64,000 nt of DNA from Malachius bipustulatus (lineage: Eukaryota; Arthropoda; Insecta; Coleoptera; Melyridae), in the NCBI GenBank assembly GCA_910589415.1, contig OU342633.1:3882858-3946857 (forward strand). The letters are read 5' to 3'. Below, one piece after another: positions 24,807-36,700 of the stretch. Below the pieces are notes generated by a model. The model had not been told where the DNA came from. It saw only the letters and a list, made by a program, of their open reading frames with translations, and ran no database searches. The position numbers were made by a program, and so were the translations under genes. Numbering within the stretch: position 1 is the first letter of the stretch; each line of letters starts with the position of its first letter.

Positions 24807-25859
24807 GCCCATTTTGGCGTAAGAAAAACCAAGGCACGAATATCGGAATTCTACTATTGGCCCAAAATGGACCTAACGGTAAAGAAATTCATACGAAATT
24901 GTCAGGTTCGTGGTGCTCACAAATCGACTAATGTCGCTCGTGCTGGTTTAATGGGTGGTTACAAAAGCATAAGCTTTCCTTTCCAATTTATCTCCATAGA
25001 TTTTATGGGTCCCTTTCCTAGGTCGAAAACCAGGAATACTCAACTTCTAGTAGTCACAGATTGGTTCTCTAAGTTCGTCCTGGTAAAGCCCATGCCGAAC
25101 GCAACCGCAGTCGCAGTTGTAAAATATCTCGAAAATCAAGTTTTCTTGATCTTTGGTGTCCCTCAAATTGTTCTCTGCGACAATGCTCAGATTTTTAAGA
25201 GTACTCAGTTCACCAAGCTATTGGAAGAGTACCAGGTTAATTTATGGTATAGTGCAAGACACTTGTCACAAGTCAACCCTACCGAGAGAACCAATCGAAC
25301 TTTGCTTACCGCTATCTCGTCTTATGTGAAAGATAATCACAAAGACTGGGATAAAAATGTCTACAAAGTGGCCCATGCAATTAATTTGTCTGAGAACGAA
25401 GTCACCAAACATTTTCTTGCTTTTCTTGTTTTCGCTCGAAACATACCTATTGACGGAACCTTTTATGGTCCTGTCGAAAATAACTACCTTGCCCTACCAG
25501 AAGACCTTTCTTATGTGCATAGGGAAAATGATATCTCCAAATTACCTCCTATCTTTGAAGACGTCAGAGTCAAATTAAAAAAGGCTTATGACGTAAATAA
25601 GAAGCATTATGATCTACGTAAGCGCCCAGATGTTTTCCAGGAAGGAGAGTTAGTATGGAAACATACTTACCCCCTTTCGAATGCTGCAAAGAACTTTGCT
25701 GCTAAACTGGCCCCCAAATTCGTACTTTGCCGAATTTCCAAGGCAATATCTAAATTAGTGTACGAACTACAGGATCAGGAAGGCAACCCGCTAGGTCGCT
25801 GGCATGCGAAAGACTTAAAGGCGTATGGAGGCAAAGATCCGCCACGAATTGATGAATAG
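24807..25859 (+). CDS. Integrase of the long-LTR element
   Basis: The frame is open from about 24807, upstream of the first ATG at 24867, and the earlier part carries the HFG...YYWPKM end of the zinc domain. Counting from the 24867 Met, the catalytic core shows D45 (SIDFMGP), D105 (LCDNAQ) and E140 (NPTER), giving one residue less than the usual D-35-E spacing. In the zinc domain the second Cys of the expected C-x2-C pair is Arg15. The C-terminal chromatin/DNA-binding tail (GELVWKHTYPLS...KFVL) is present to the stop at 25859. It would insert cDNA into the genome; with a changed Cys it may be inactive. It is the only pol domain left in the element. Confidence 0.85.
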   Translation, partial: AHFGVRKTKARISEFYYWPKMDLTVKKFIRNCQVRGAHKSTNVARAGLMGGYKSISFPFQFISIDFMGPFPRSKTRNTQLLVVTDWFSKFVLVKPMPNATAVAVVKYLENQVFLIFGVPQIVLCDNAQIFKSTQFTKLLEEYQVNLWYSARHLSQVNPTERTNRTLLTAISSYVKDNHKDWDKNVYKVAHAINLSENEVTKHFLAFLVFARNIPIDGTFYGPVENNYLALPEDLSYVHRENDISKLPPIFEDVRVKLKKAYDVNKKHYDLRKRPDVFQEGELVWKHTYPLSNAAKNFAAKLAPKFVLCRISKAISKLVYELQDQEGNPLGRWHAKDLKAYGGKDPPRIDE

Positions 25860-26355
25860 TTCACTTCCTTCTCTCTCCAGAAATTTTATTTCTACCTAAC
25901 TTCTATCTTCTCTACAGCATATACAAACTCCTGTTTGGAATGAGGTTTTACAATACGCGAATTGAGGATGCTATGTCTTTGTCGTATCTAGAATGAACGT
26001 AGGAATGTATGCAGAATGAGCACCGTATCTCTCAAGGCATTCTCAAGGATCTCGATATTAGTTGTGTGAATGTGTCGCGACAAAGTATAAATGTTGCTAA
26101 TTTTGGGATCGGTATTTGTTATCCTCAGTCTCTTATTTCGTTTTATCGCTCAAATTTTGAGAACCCATAATTTTTCTGGTTATCTAAACTATTACCTCAA
26201 GAAGAAGCTATTCATCTATCTTATCTGGCTAACGTCTACAAGTCTAATGTTATCTCTTAAGTTTTCTTATGTTCATTGAACCAAAAGGAAAACACTATCT
26301 TACCGTTGTATCTACCTTATCTTGTCTTTTACCTTTATCTTATCTACTATCTATA
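25860..26355. other. 3' region of the element, no gene
   Basis: About 0.5 kb between the integrase stop and the repeat arrays. Two open frames of 60-80 codons have no recognised similarity, and the second runs into the repeats. Confidence 0.5.
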
Positions 26356-26905
26356 AACCGGGTACTTTCCCGACAGTTTTCGTCCTGCCATGCGCTAAAG
26401 AGAAGACTGCCCTGTTTGTCCAAACAAAAGACAGCAGGTTATCTTTATCTTACCATCTCTTTTAAAGACTGGGTGCTTTCCCGACAGTTTCCGCCCTGCG
26501 TTACGCTAAAGTGAAAACTGCTCTGCTTGTCCAATCAGACGATAGCAGATTCCTTTTGTCTTACTTACAATCTCTTTTAAAGCCGGGTACTTTCCCGACA
26601 GTTTCCGCCCTGCCATGCGCTAAAGAGAAAACTGCCCTGTTCATCCAAACAAAAGACAGCAGGTTATCTTTATCTTACAATCTCTTTTAAAGTAGGGTGC
26701 TTTCCCGACAGTTTCCGCCCTGCTTTAGGCGAAAGTGAAAACTGCCCTGTTTGTCCAAACAAAAGACAGCAGGTTATCTTTATCTTACCCACCATCTCTG
26801 TTGAGACGGGTGCTTTCCCGACAGTTTCCGCCCTGCGTTACGCTAAAGTGAAAACTGCTCTGCTTGTCCAATCAGACGACAGCAGATTCCTTTTATCTTA
26901 CCTTA
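26356..26905 (+). repeat. Five tandem copies of a ~113 bp unit
   Basis: Units start near 26356, 26469, 26583, 26693 and 26806, each opening with GGGT(A/G)CTTTCCCGACAGTTT and containing CTGCCCTG or CTGCTCTG followed by a TTGTCCAA core. Two subtypes alternate (one with AAACAAAAGACAGCAGG, one with AATCAGACGA). Each unit can fold at the CTGC/GCAG arms. Non-coding. Confidence 0.85.
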
Positions 26906-26913
26906 CCTTATAT

Positions 26914-27270
26914 ATTAGTACCATAATAAAATGGTGACTAGTGCTTATCTTAGATATTCTTTTCGTAGAAGAAAAGAAATTATCTTATCTTACCTTACCT
27001 TATCTATTAGTACCATAATAAAATGGTGGCTAATGCTTATCTTAGATATTCTTTTCAAAGAAGAAAAGAAATTATCTTATCTTATCTTATCTATACCTAT
27101 TAGTACCATAATGAAATGGTGACTAATGTTTATCTTAGATATTTTTTTTTCAATGAAGAAAAGAAATTATCTTATCATACCTTAATACATTTACCTATTA
27201 GCTTCATAATGAAATGATAGCTAATCATTATCTTCTCTGCGAATATTTTCCCAGATGGAAAATAGAAATC
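26914..27270 (+). repeat. Four tandem ~94 bp units, each with two hairpins
   Basis: Units start at 26914, 27006, 27099 and 27197. Each has a first dyad (ATTAGTACCAT/ATGGTGACTAAT in units 1-3, ATTAGCTTCAT/ATGATAGCTAAT in unit 4) and a second (TTCTTTTC/GAAAAGAA in units 1-2, ATTTTCC/GGAAAAT in unit 4). The sequence of the stems changes but the pairing is largely kept. Linkers are runs of TTATCTTATC and TTACC. Confidence 0.85.
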
Positions 27271-28459
27271 TATGTGAATTCGAGTTCTGAATTTGCAAAG
27301 GTGGCCTTGGATATTCAGTGCTGAAATAAAGGAATCTGAACACTGGTATCGAATGTCTCTTATCTCAACGATGAAAATGGTTTTCCATTCTTTCTTATCT
27401 TTCCGAGCGATAGAATTACCTTACCTTATCTTAAATGTTTATCTAGTAATCCAGATGGTTATTGATGATTTCTTGAAGTGATTATTGGAAGTATCCAAGT
27501 AATTTGTTCCGTATGACCTTTGATATTTATCTGACAAAGACACGTAAAGTGATTATTAGCGATCAATCTGACCAATTATCTTAGTTTTGTCCTTTTATAA
27601 CTATAGTAGTAGTTAGAACAACTACTTATCTATTTCGAAACTTTCCCATAAAGGAGTAGAGTTATCTACTTTTCGTTTTCTTACATTTATATCTTCCCCT
27701 ATCTATTTTCATTGTAAGGAATGAAAATTATGTACATTATCTCTTCCCATTCGCATATATTCGCGAATACCTTTTGAGTTATCTATATATATGTTCAATT
27801 ATAACTATCCCGCTACCTTGACTTTCTAAGTAAAGTCAGAATTTCTGGATTTATTTAGTTGTCCATTTTATCGAGTAGCAGCCCTGTTTCTGAAAGTTTT
27901 AGTTTATGTGAAAACCCCCATAGCAATTTTCTTAATCCTTCAGTGTTGGCGGTCTTTGAAACCACAGGCTGAAGTAGTGTTCAAAACTATGGGTGGTTGA
28001 ACATCAAACAGAACAGCGCAGCTCTATTAACAGCGAGTCTGTTATACTGAAACGTTATAACTTAATTTTAATTCTTGTATATACATATCTAATTATAAGT
28101 GTTTATAATAATAATCAACTTAGAAGCCTGCCTTCTGTATAGGATGCATGTACATTTTCTTTTATCTACCTAGCATTAAGGTTTTGTAACTATAAATTTA
28201 ATCTGCATGAGTGAATTAAATATTTCTTTTTATATTATATAGCTAGTTAAGTAACTAACTGTGCGATATTATCTGAAAGAATAGTAAACATGGTAGAAAA
28301 CTTTTACAAAGTCTGTCTTTGTAAAACACTATTCTCCCTCTTTTTAGATTTGTGTCGTCCCTGTTGGTCATCCATAACCATACCTTCATATATACCCTTC
28401 TACGGGTATAGAATGAACTAGAAGTTTCTTCTAGTTTTTGAATTTTCTCTTACGTCGGT

Positions 28460-28470
28460 AAGGGGAGGTG
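28460..28470 (+). promoter_or_regulatory. Polypurine tract before the 3' LTR
   Basis: AAGGGGAGGTG directly abuts the LTR start at 28471, the normal place for the plus-strand primer. Two small hairpins precede it: TATACCC/GGGTATA near 28391 and AACTAGAA/TTCTAGTT near 28418. Confidence 0.8.
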
Positions 28471-30197
28471 TGTAACGTTTATACGTCACTTTCTTTCTAC
28501 TTTAGACAATTCCTTTTGTTTTGAAGAGAACTGTAAAATTACAGTTCCCCACAATCCCCAATAATATAGACCGCAACATCGAACTGGCTATCCACACTAT
28601 GTCTCGGCTCGTAAGGGTTGGTGCTGTCTGGATAATTCACCACTAGATGACGCTCCATGTCTCGTTTCTAGTTCGATCTTTGAATTCTTTTCCGGTTTGG
28701 TTTCTAAAAGAAACCAAACAAACCAAATAAGTTGTCAACTGTCAATCAGATTTCAGTATCTGACAGTGACATTTCTACTTTCACGAACCGAAGGCGGACA
28801 TCCTCCCAGGTTCACGGAACTGAACTCACTTCCTCTTTATCTGTCCACCAAGAAAGTTCATTTCTTGACCGTTCCTTACGAAGCCTGTTATACAGGGTAA
28901 GTCGCCATTACGGATATTCTAAAAATAGGTTCTAATTCGATTATTACTTGTTTTTAGCTTCTGGGATTTCCTTCAATCTTCTGGAATATTATCTCAACTT
29001 TACCTTATACCTTTATCGTTACCTTTATCTTTGGTAAATACCTTACCTTCATCGGTATTTACTAATATCTGAATTAATTGCCTATTGTGAAGAAGCCATC
29101 TTGGGACTAGGAGACAAAGGGAGCGTCGCTCAATTTTCTTCTCCACTATTATTTAATTCATCCTTCCATCGTTTTCACTTATCCATGGTGAAATAAATCA
29201 ACGTTTCGAAGATCTTCAATAGCAACAGAACATTTTTCCGGTGCTGGTGCTATTTTGGGCTTTTCAACCTCAGGAGTCTCGTCAGGGCGTGGTCCCTACA
29301 CCTGCTGGTTTTCTTCTGGAGATCTCAATGCTCGATTAGACATCACCCCCATCAAAGCAAGCAGCCTAAGTTAGGAAGTCCAGGAGCTGATTATATCCTT
29401 TTTACTGTCGAAATAAAGACAGTTTTACCTCGATCAACTTCATCCCGGAAACTGTAAGTTGCCTTTATTTTATTACACCGAACGTGATGAGGAACGACTA
29501 GAAGATCAGTGCTATTTTAGTGAATTAATTAATTATCACTCACGAACTTTATCTTTCCCGATATAAATAATATCGGAAGAATTTTATTTTTGTACCCAGG
29601 TGTACAAAGTAAAGGATCCTTTATTTTAAACAAACTAATTGTTTAAACATATATATATCAAATTTAAAGCTTTTAAAATAAGACAGGATAAGTATTGATT
29701 TAATTAAACAGGAAATGTAAAGATAATTTGATCATTAAAAAGTCCGTACATTATAACTTATTCTTTGAAAAACAAAGTAACATCTCTATCACCCTAAATC
29801 TATTTTTTATTAGTTCTTCATAGAGTTTAGGTAGCACAATAAAAATAAGAACTCAAGCAAATCGAGTTAATAAGTACTGAAGAACTCATTGGCATCCCTA
29901 ACCTACCTTAGATACCTATATAAAGGGTGTAACTCTTTAAGAATTAAAGCAGCGGAATAACTAGCACTCCGATAGTATTTGATTCGGTTTTCAAGTTATT
30001 CAATATCATTATCTCTGGAGAAATTTGTCGTAAAATTTTCTCTTGCAGCCTTACCGTTTTGCCGAAATAACATTTTGTCTTTCGCTTGCACTGCAAGCTC
30101 TCGCTACTGTTGCATTCGACATTCCCTGATTTTATAATCTTACGCAGAGGCTGCAATTGGCATTCGTGATAAATCAAAAGCATTCGCTGACGCTGTA
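28471..30197 (+). repeat. 3' LTR of the long-LTR element
   Basis: 1,727 bp, uninterrupted, starting TGTAACG and ending GACGCTGTA, followed by AAAA. It is the template that reveals the insertion in the 5' LTR. Differences from the 5' copy are few and mostly single bases or short indels. Confidence 0.85.
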
Positions 30198-31052
30198 AAA
30201 AGGTGGACACGTTGCTTTTTGTAAGTGACTGTGGAGAGAAATGCAAATCTGCTAAGCTTCTTGAATCCACGGCTAAAGAAGTTTTAAAAGTAAAGCCGAG
30301 TCCAAAAAACTATTTTTCTACTCCCAACCTTTAATATGCATATTAGATATGAATCACCAGTGCTTTAATGGGTCTCATTAAGATACAAATTTTCATTAAA
30401 GCACTGGTCAAGCTAACCAATGGCAGAGGCGCATTTGCAATCGAATCGGTTCCTTTTCGCTTAGAAATGGGTCGGCAAGCCAACCGAAGTCACAGAGTTG
30501 TCATACTCACGACAAAAATTGCCTTGAGATATAAGTTCTGTATTTCTGAGAAAAAATTCTGAACGTTTATTTAATTTAGAACATAAGTAACATTCAAAGA
30601 AAATTTATCAAGATTTTATGTTACCTTAATTAATTTGATAAGTAGGTATATCGTGTAAAGATGGAAAGATAAAGTATTATATCATTCGTAGAGCTCCGTG
30701 ATAGTATTCAAAGCGGCAACGCTGCGACCCGCGTTGCGCAGGCAAACAATATCGTAATTAATGGCTGTCGATGTTATTAAAATTATTAATTAATCTCAAA
30801 ATCGAAGCGTAAAATTCGGAATTCGAACTTCGCATAATAAAAATTACGCAAAAGTGAGTAGTGCCCTTTAAACTTGATACTAAAACATGTCTCAGCAGAA
30901 TAACCTTAGCGACGAAGAGAAAATTTGTTAAATGAGTAAACAAATGATGTTTAACCTATCTTAACCTCCATGATCCGCAATTGTACACGGGTCATTGTTA
31001 AAATATATAATTTTTTAATCTTTTCTATGAAATAAAAAAGGGTCGTAGAAAA
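30198..31052. other. Intergenic with one strong hairpin
   Basis: No gene recognised. A perfect 15 bp inverted repeat, ACCAGTGCTTTAATG at 30356-30370 and its complement at 30394-30408, encloses a 23-base loop. Short open frames of 60-64 codons have no known relatives. Confidence 0.5.
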
Positions 31053-31178
31053 AATAGTGTATGGAACTCGCAGATAATGGCTATTAATACGCTCTTATGA
31101 TGGTTAAGACACTCGCCTACGGCTCGTATCTTAACCATCATACTCGCGTATTAATAGCTCGTTACATAATATACTATT
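31053..31178. mobile_element. Palindromic MITE
   Basis: An inverted repeat nearly to its centre. The outer arms are AATAGTGTAT and ATATACTATT; the inner arms GCTATTAATACGC and GCGTATTAATAGC match exactly, then TATGATGGTTAAGA pairs with TCTTAACCATCATA around a CGCCTACGGCTCG loop. No coding capacity. Confidence 0.7.
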
Positions 31179-31783
31179 AAACCCTCAGCGTTCGATCTTC
31201 AAAAAAAGGCTGAACAAGGAGGAGAAAAGGGACGACCGAGCAAGCTGAACCAGGACAAAAACCTAAACAAGGGAAAGTTCCTATACAAAAATCATCCTTT
31301 GAATTATTTCAGTGTATTGCATAACTTAGGGAAATTGGAGATATTGAGCCCAGTAATCATTGATATGGGGAAATAATATCTCCATATTTCTTACGCAAGA
31401 AACCCAATACGAATTATAGGTTCATATTAAATCTTCAAGAACAAAATAATTATCTGAACTGTCCACATATTAAACTTGAGGATTTCAGAACTGTAATAAA
31501 CCTAATAAATGAAGGATGTTATATGAGTATGGTTGATCTCAAAAATTCATATTTTTTAATACCTTTACATGAAAAATTCAGAAAATACTTGAAATTCAAA
31601 TACGATAACCACCTTTTCCAGTTTACGTGCATTCCAAATAGTCTTTCAACAGCACCATAGGTTTTTTACAAACATTTTTAAACCTATCGTGAATCGCTTG
31701 AGATCTATGGGTCGTGTTTCAATAATATACTATGACGATATGATATTGATGATATTGATTGAAGGAGAAAAAAATATATATAT

Positions 31784-33124
31784 TGTTATGGTTCGCAGGG
31801 ACTGTGCTTTCTCTACTCTTTTTTTTAAATTTATTTTCCTCTTTGATTCCCTCTTACCATAAACAATTTATTTATTTAGGGGGCCTTTCTTTTTTAAAAA
31901 ATAATAAAAGTTTAATCTGTATGAGACCTCTATGACTCAGAGTGAGTTCAAGTATTTTTTTTTTATATAATTTTTTTTTTAATTTTCATAACCTATAAAC
32001 TTCTATTGAAACTCAAATTTTAAATTTGTTTGGGTTTTATTACAATAAGAAATTTTCCCAACAATAACACTTACAACAACTAACTTAAAAATAACTTAAA
32101 ATTACTCACAGTTTGTTCCCTTAATGAATCTTCTTCGTCACCGACTTTCTGTCATTAATTTTTGACAGAAGTCCCTCGTAGGTTAACGAAAGGAATAACC
32201 CACGGAATCAGCTGTTGAACAAAGCTTGAAGTCAACTTTAGTAGCCTTGCTGTTTGTGTGTCAGCAATTTCAATGTAGATCTCTGCACGGATATATCCAA
32301 TTCGCTGCTACGTTTTTCTATCTTCAATGTCAAAATCGCAGAATCCAAATCGCTGCACGGCTGTACCCAAATCAAACTGCAATTGTCAGCTGCCTGCTAG
32401 CCAAATCTCTGCACGGCTGTATCCAAATCAAATTGCAGTTGTCAGCTACCAGCTAACCAAATCTCTTCTTCTAACCTATATGTTTCTTCTTGTAGTCAGC
32501 TACGGCCTCTGTTCTTTTCCAAATTCTTGATGTTCGAAAATTTTCTAGATGTTCACGATGTTTACGATGTTTGGTTATGATTTCGTGGTCTACACTGATT
32601 AACTTGTGTTTTAGGAATCTCCAGATAATCGTTGTTTTTCTATTTATAGTTTTTCTTGTAACTATGTAAATTCGATTGTTATCTGCTTGACAACATATTA
32701 TTTCTCACTATGACAGCGGATAATTTTTGTATTTTCCTTCCAATCAACATCTATGAAATTCATTTCTCTTCTGGAGTACAACACACAAAATCCTCTTTGG
32801 ACATGTTATGTTTTCCCCCTTCTAACAGCCAATTTCCCTGCTACTAGAGTTGCTGTTCTTTTCTTCTAAATTGTGACTTTTAATAATTTTATGCTTGACA
32901 TTTCTCCCATACACTCTAGCTAACTTATTCTAATTATTCTAATTATTTTACAAAAACTATTCTATGACATTTCACCTTATTATTACATTATTTTCTAATC
33001 TACTGTCCCAAACAAATCTAAATATTCTGTTCCAATAGAACTTTTCAAAAGCTAAAGACTATTTTTCATGAAAGAAAAAAAAAACTATTACTTAGTAAAT
33101 AAGCTTAATGAGCCTTTTATAACA
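31784..33124. mobile_element. Solo LTR, 1.34 kb
   Basis: Starts TGTTATGG and ends TATAACA, with ATAT on both sides (31780-31783 and 33125-33128). No internal coding sequence and no partner LTR nearby, so it is probably what remains after LTR-LTR recombination. Its flank coincides with the edge of the MITE at 33126, so it arrived after that MITE. The AT-rich flank makes the duplication less certain. Confidence 0.6.
32275..32465 (+). repeat. Tandem ~55-60 bp units inside the solo LTR
   Basis: About three copies built around CTGCACGGCTGTATCCAAAT followed by CAATTGTCAGCT or CAGTTGTCAGCT; the first is the most divergent. They create short open frames that are not genes. Confidence 0.7.
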
Positions 33125-33125
33125 A

Positions 33126-33370
33126 TATACACACTGTGTTGCATAGAAAAGGTAACATAGGGAATACGTGTAAAGCATATTTCAACAATAGTTTGAAAAT
33201 AAATGACATCCTTTCAAATATACAGTTCCCTTGGAAACTACCAAGTTTCCTAGGATACTATGCAGTTTCCTAGAAAACTATCAGCTTTTAAACCAGAGTG
33301 GCTTGGATCCTTAATAATATTCACTGTAGTGTTTTCCTTATTTTACCTTTCCTATGCAACACAGTGTATA
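33126..33370. mobile_element. MITE inserted in the DIRS gene
   Basis: 245 bp with terminal inverted repeats of about 28 bp: TATACACACTGTGTTGCATAG at the left (two extra bases) against the complement of CTATGCAACACAGTGTATA at the right, continuing into GGTAA/TTACC. It lies between the palm and thumb of the DIRS RT. Confidence 0.75.
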
Positions 33371-33720
33371 TGTATACAAACTACCAAAATAATAACATCT
33401 GTAGGTTTTATTATAAATTATGAGAAAAGTTGCCCAAGGCAGAGTAAAAATATAACATTTCTGGGATTTCTTTTCAATAGTCAGGAGATGACAATATCAA
33501 TTTCAAATGAAAAACAAGAAATTATCTCACAGTTACCAATGTTCTTGAAAATTAATAAAATTATAAAAATTAGATTCTTTGCAAAAAGTAACTGTCTTGT
33601 CGCAGCTTTTCCGGCAAAACTTTGTATCTTGGCGTCCAGACCCAGAATCAGTAACAGTAGATGCTTTCACATTATCATGGACTAATATAAATTTTTACGC
33701 ATTTCCGCCCTTCCCGCTTT

Positions 33721-36700
33721 TAGCTAGCTAGGGTGATGAATAAAAATTTGACTGCTAATGCAGAAGGAATTGTTGTTTTTCCACTATGGAAAACACAGTC
33801 ATGGTGGCCTGTATTGACAATTTTTTGATTGTTTCTGAGTTACTAATTTTGTACCCTAATAAAACTTTACTCTCACTCCCTTTCAGACAACCTCATCCTC
33901 TATGAAAAAGCTTTACCCGGGGAACAGCACGATTATCCGGGAAGCGTACATCCTATATAAGAAATGTTCCTGAAACTGCGATAGAAACCATATGATATTA
34001 TCTCTAAGCGAAAACACGTTGAGGCAATATAGCTCTACGTTCAAAAAAAAAGATCATTTTGTATTTAAATTATTTGATTAAATAATAAATTGAATAAAAT
34101 CGAACAGCAACAGTTCCTATTTTTTTTTTATTTTCTTTGTCATTTTTGGTTATACAAACTTTTGATTGTATGTAGCTATTTTGTATTAGTATTACTTAGT
34201 AGCTATTAGTATTAGTAATGATTAATAATTAGTGATTCACATGCCTCCTAATAAAATTATTTCAGAGTGTCTTTCAACTATCTGGAATGATTTTGTAACC
34301 CCAACTCATATTATTTTTATAAATTTTTTAACCACCTGTTAATTAAAGCATATCACCGTTGGGTAAAACAAATTAAAATATGTCGGCATGAAAATAATAA
34401 TAATAAAATATTAAATCAAGTAAATAAATCTTATGTCTCGCATAAACGTGTGAACCTATGTGTAACTTTCATCTAAAGGAAATAAAATAATCAAAATGAC
34501 ACTGCTCACTTAATTTCTCCACTTTGATCCTTCTTCGATTTGGTAACTAAATTGCGAACAATTCTGTGTAACTTCTATCTTTATGACAAAAAAGAATGGA
34601 TTATTCTTTTGTTTTTTTTTTCAAGGTTTTAACCGTGGATTAAAAGAATATTTCAATCGTGTTTAACATAATTATTGTCATTTGGACGAAGATTATTTGA
34701 TTGATAAACTAGTTTGCTAGTTTTTAATTTAAATTACTTGTGAATTTTTCGTTTCTTATTAAAATTGATAACTTTTTGATAATGTAGGTACTTTCTTTGG
34801 TACCAATAAAATGACTTTAATAAAATGTTATTTAAATAAATTTTGTAATCAGATAAAATTGACAGATCTGAAACTTCTTATAGGAAAATTGAATTTTCCT
34901 TATCTTCAAGTCCGAAAAAAGAGCGTTTGGCCACTCTTCCTCTACGTCGTGGTCAAGGAGTGATGGTTTTCCTGCATTCTGTGGTGACTGGATCTGATAG
35001 TGGTAATAACTTCACTTTACTTCGCTACCGCCTTCGTGGAGTGGCTGCAGGAATCCACGAGCCTGCGGAACACGCGATTTCCGACATAAAAAAACACGAA
35101 TTTCATGAACACTCGAAGTTTATTAATTTAAAGTTCACGAAAAATGAATTTTTTTTTAAACTGCTTTCAAACTTTGCTTCTCAAAATAACACTAAACACT
35201 CTTCTACTAGTTACTTCTCTCTTAGATGAATTTCAAGTGACCCTCTCGAATTCTAGTTAATAACTGCCATTTTTTCCCTAATAGTCTTCCTCCTTCACAC
35301 CGTCAGGCTCACAGGTCCCCCGGTTGGCTTTCTTCCTCGAATTACAGCTCAAACGACCTTGTCTTCAATAAGCGTCTCACGCCAACACGCTTTCGACCTG
35401 CCGGCGGCTTCTTATTGTGAAGTCGATCAATTTTTATAAGTTTCAATTTTCTTTATCTCTATGTGTTAATGCCTTCTAAACGGCCTGTTTTATTTACCTA
35501 TATAATTGGTTACACAGGTACTATCATCCTGGGAAGGAATGTGCAGTTGGATTTGATAATGCTTCGATGACATCTTAAACATCTGGAAGTTGTATTTTCG
35601 CTCGGGCCTTTTATTCGAACTCCTTTTCACACGATTTAGTTTTACATTTTTTTGTATCCGCTAACGAATCTTATAATGTCGACCTATGTGATAATAGCGT
35701 ATAGGTAGCTGATGCCGGATCTAACGAAAATCCTGAGATCTTATGATTTTGAATGAAATTTTCGATTTTGTAGATTCAATGCAGCAGACGACAAAGTTAC
35801 GCAAATAATTTAATTGACTATACCTACACAAAAAATTTATAAGCTTTTTTGAAGCGTCAAACACGTAATATTAAGTTAAATCTCAATATAAATTTATTTT
35901 GAATCTATTTCTTTAATTATTATGTTTAAAAATAAAATTGAAGTTCGTTTTTGTTTGGAGAATGGGCCTAGACGAATCTAGGTTCTCGAAAAAATTAAAG
36001 TATACCTGCGAATAAGTAATGATTAGTGGACTGTATGAATCGAATTTAAATGATATGACTCGCCTGACAATTGAACCACTTACCTTTATGGCGAAGCTGG
36101 AGTGGATTCTGTTCTAGGCCTAGAAATTGTGGTTGTAAAATTGGTAGAGAGCGAACGCGACGAAAAAATTGGCACCAGCGTACCGCGGCGTATTTTCAGC
36201 TAACCAACTGTTGCTGAACTGTTGTTGATGCGGCGACACAACGAACTATTCTTCTTGACGCAGAAGCAAGTGAGATAGCCAGGCGGATATTTTTCGCGCA
36301 AAATACAATTAATATCGCGAGCGGGTCAATAAAAAAAAATAGAAATGGTAGATTCTAATTATTTTCCCTACCCAAAACAAAACAAAACAAAAAAGTACTA
36401 TTTTCAAAAATAGAAAAAAAACATTTCAGTTGGGGCTTTAACAGTAGTTTTACTATATTTCTCGATTTTTATTGCTAGGAAAACAAGTCATGAGACAGAT
36501 TTCATGACTGTGATATAATATTTTCTTTGGAATGCACCCGACCAGATTTTGCATTTGATTGATTGGGTTTGGGATCGGTAGATATACATTTGTAAATTTA
36601 TGTAAGCAGTATTGAGTGTGGTGGAAATCTGAAAAGAACAATAAATATCGATCGGATGTGAAAAGGGTGTTGGAGGTGGAAGGCGACAGCGAAGGTGTCA

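Larger units (their letters stand above)
19708..30197 (+). mobile_element. Long-LTR Gypsy-like element, internally deleted
   Basis: Two long direct repeats, 19708-23442 (interrupted) and 28471-30197, both starting TGTAACGTTTATACGTC, behave as LTRs. AAAA flanks both ends (19704-19707 and 30198-30201). A primer-site-like stretch follows the first and a polypurine tract (AAGGGGAGGTG) precedes the second. Inside, only an integrase gene survives; gag, protease, RT and RNase H are absent. The integrase order and motifs are Gypsy-type. The copy cannot move on its own. Confidence 0.85.
31376..33720 (+). pseudogene. DIRS-type reverse transcriptase fossil, split
   Basis: Two coding stretches belong to one gene. 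31376-31778 holds the RT fingers and palm (ISPYFLRKKPN, LVDL-type VDLKNSYFLIPLHE, and the YYDD catalytic box at 31728-31739). 33372-33720 holds the thumb (GFIINYEKSC, FLGFLFNSQEMTI) and the start of RNase H (VDAFTLSW). A TAG near 31658 and a frameshift between 31660 and 31680 disable it, and a MITE plus a solo LTR separate the halves. The YxDD box with the FLGFLFNS thumb motif is typical of tyrosine-recombinase (DIRS) retrotransposons. The recombinase and end repeats are not visible. Confidence 0.85.

Noticed and set aside
24867..25859. Domesticated host integrase gene
   Set aside because: It lies between matching LTRs with a primer site and polypurine tract, so it is part of a retroelement.
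26356..27270. CRISPR array
   Set aside because: Repeats are long, imperfect and without unique spacers, and the genome is eukaryotic.
34927..35229. 100-codon plus-strand frame
   Set aside because: No family resemblance; ends in low-complexity AT-rich sequence.
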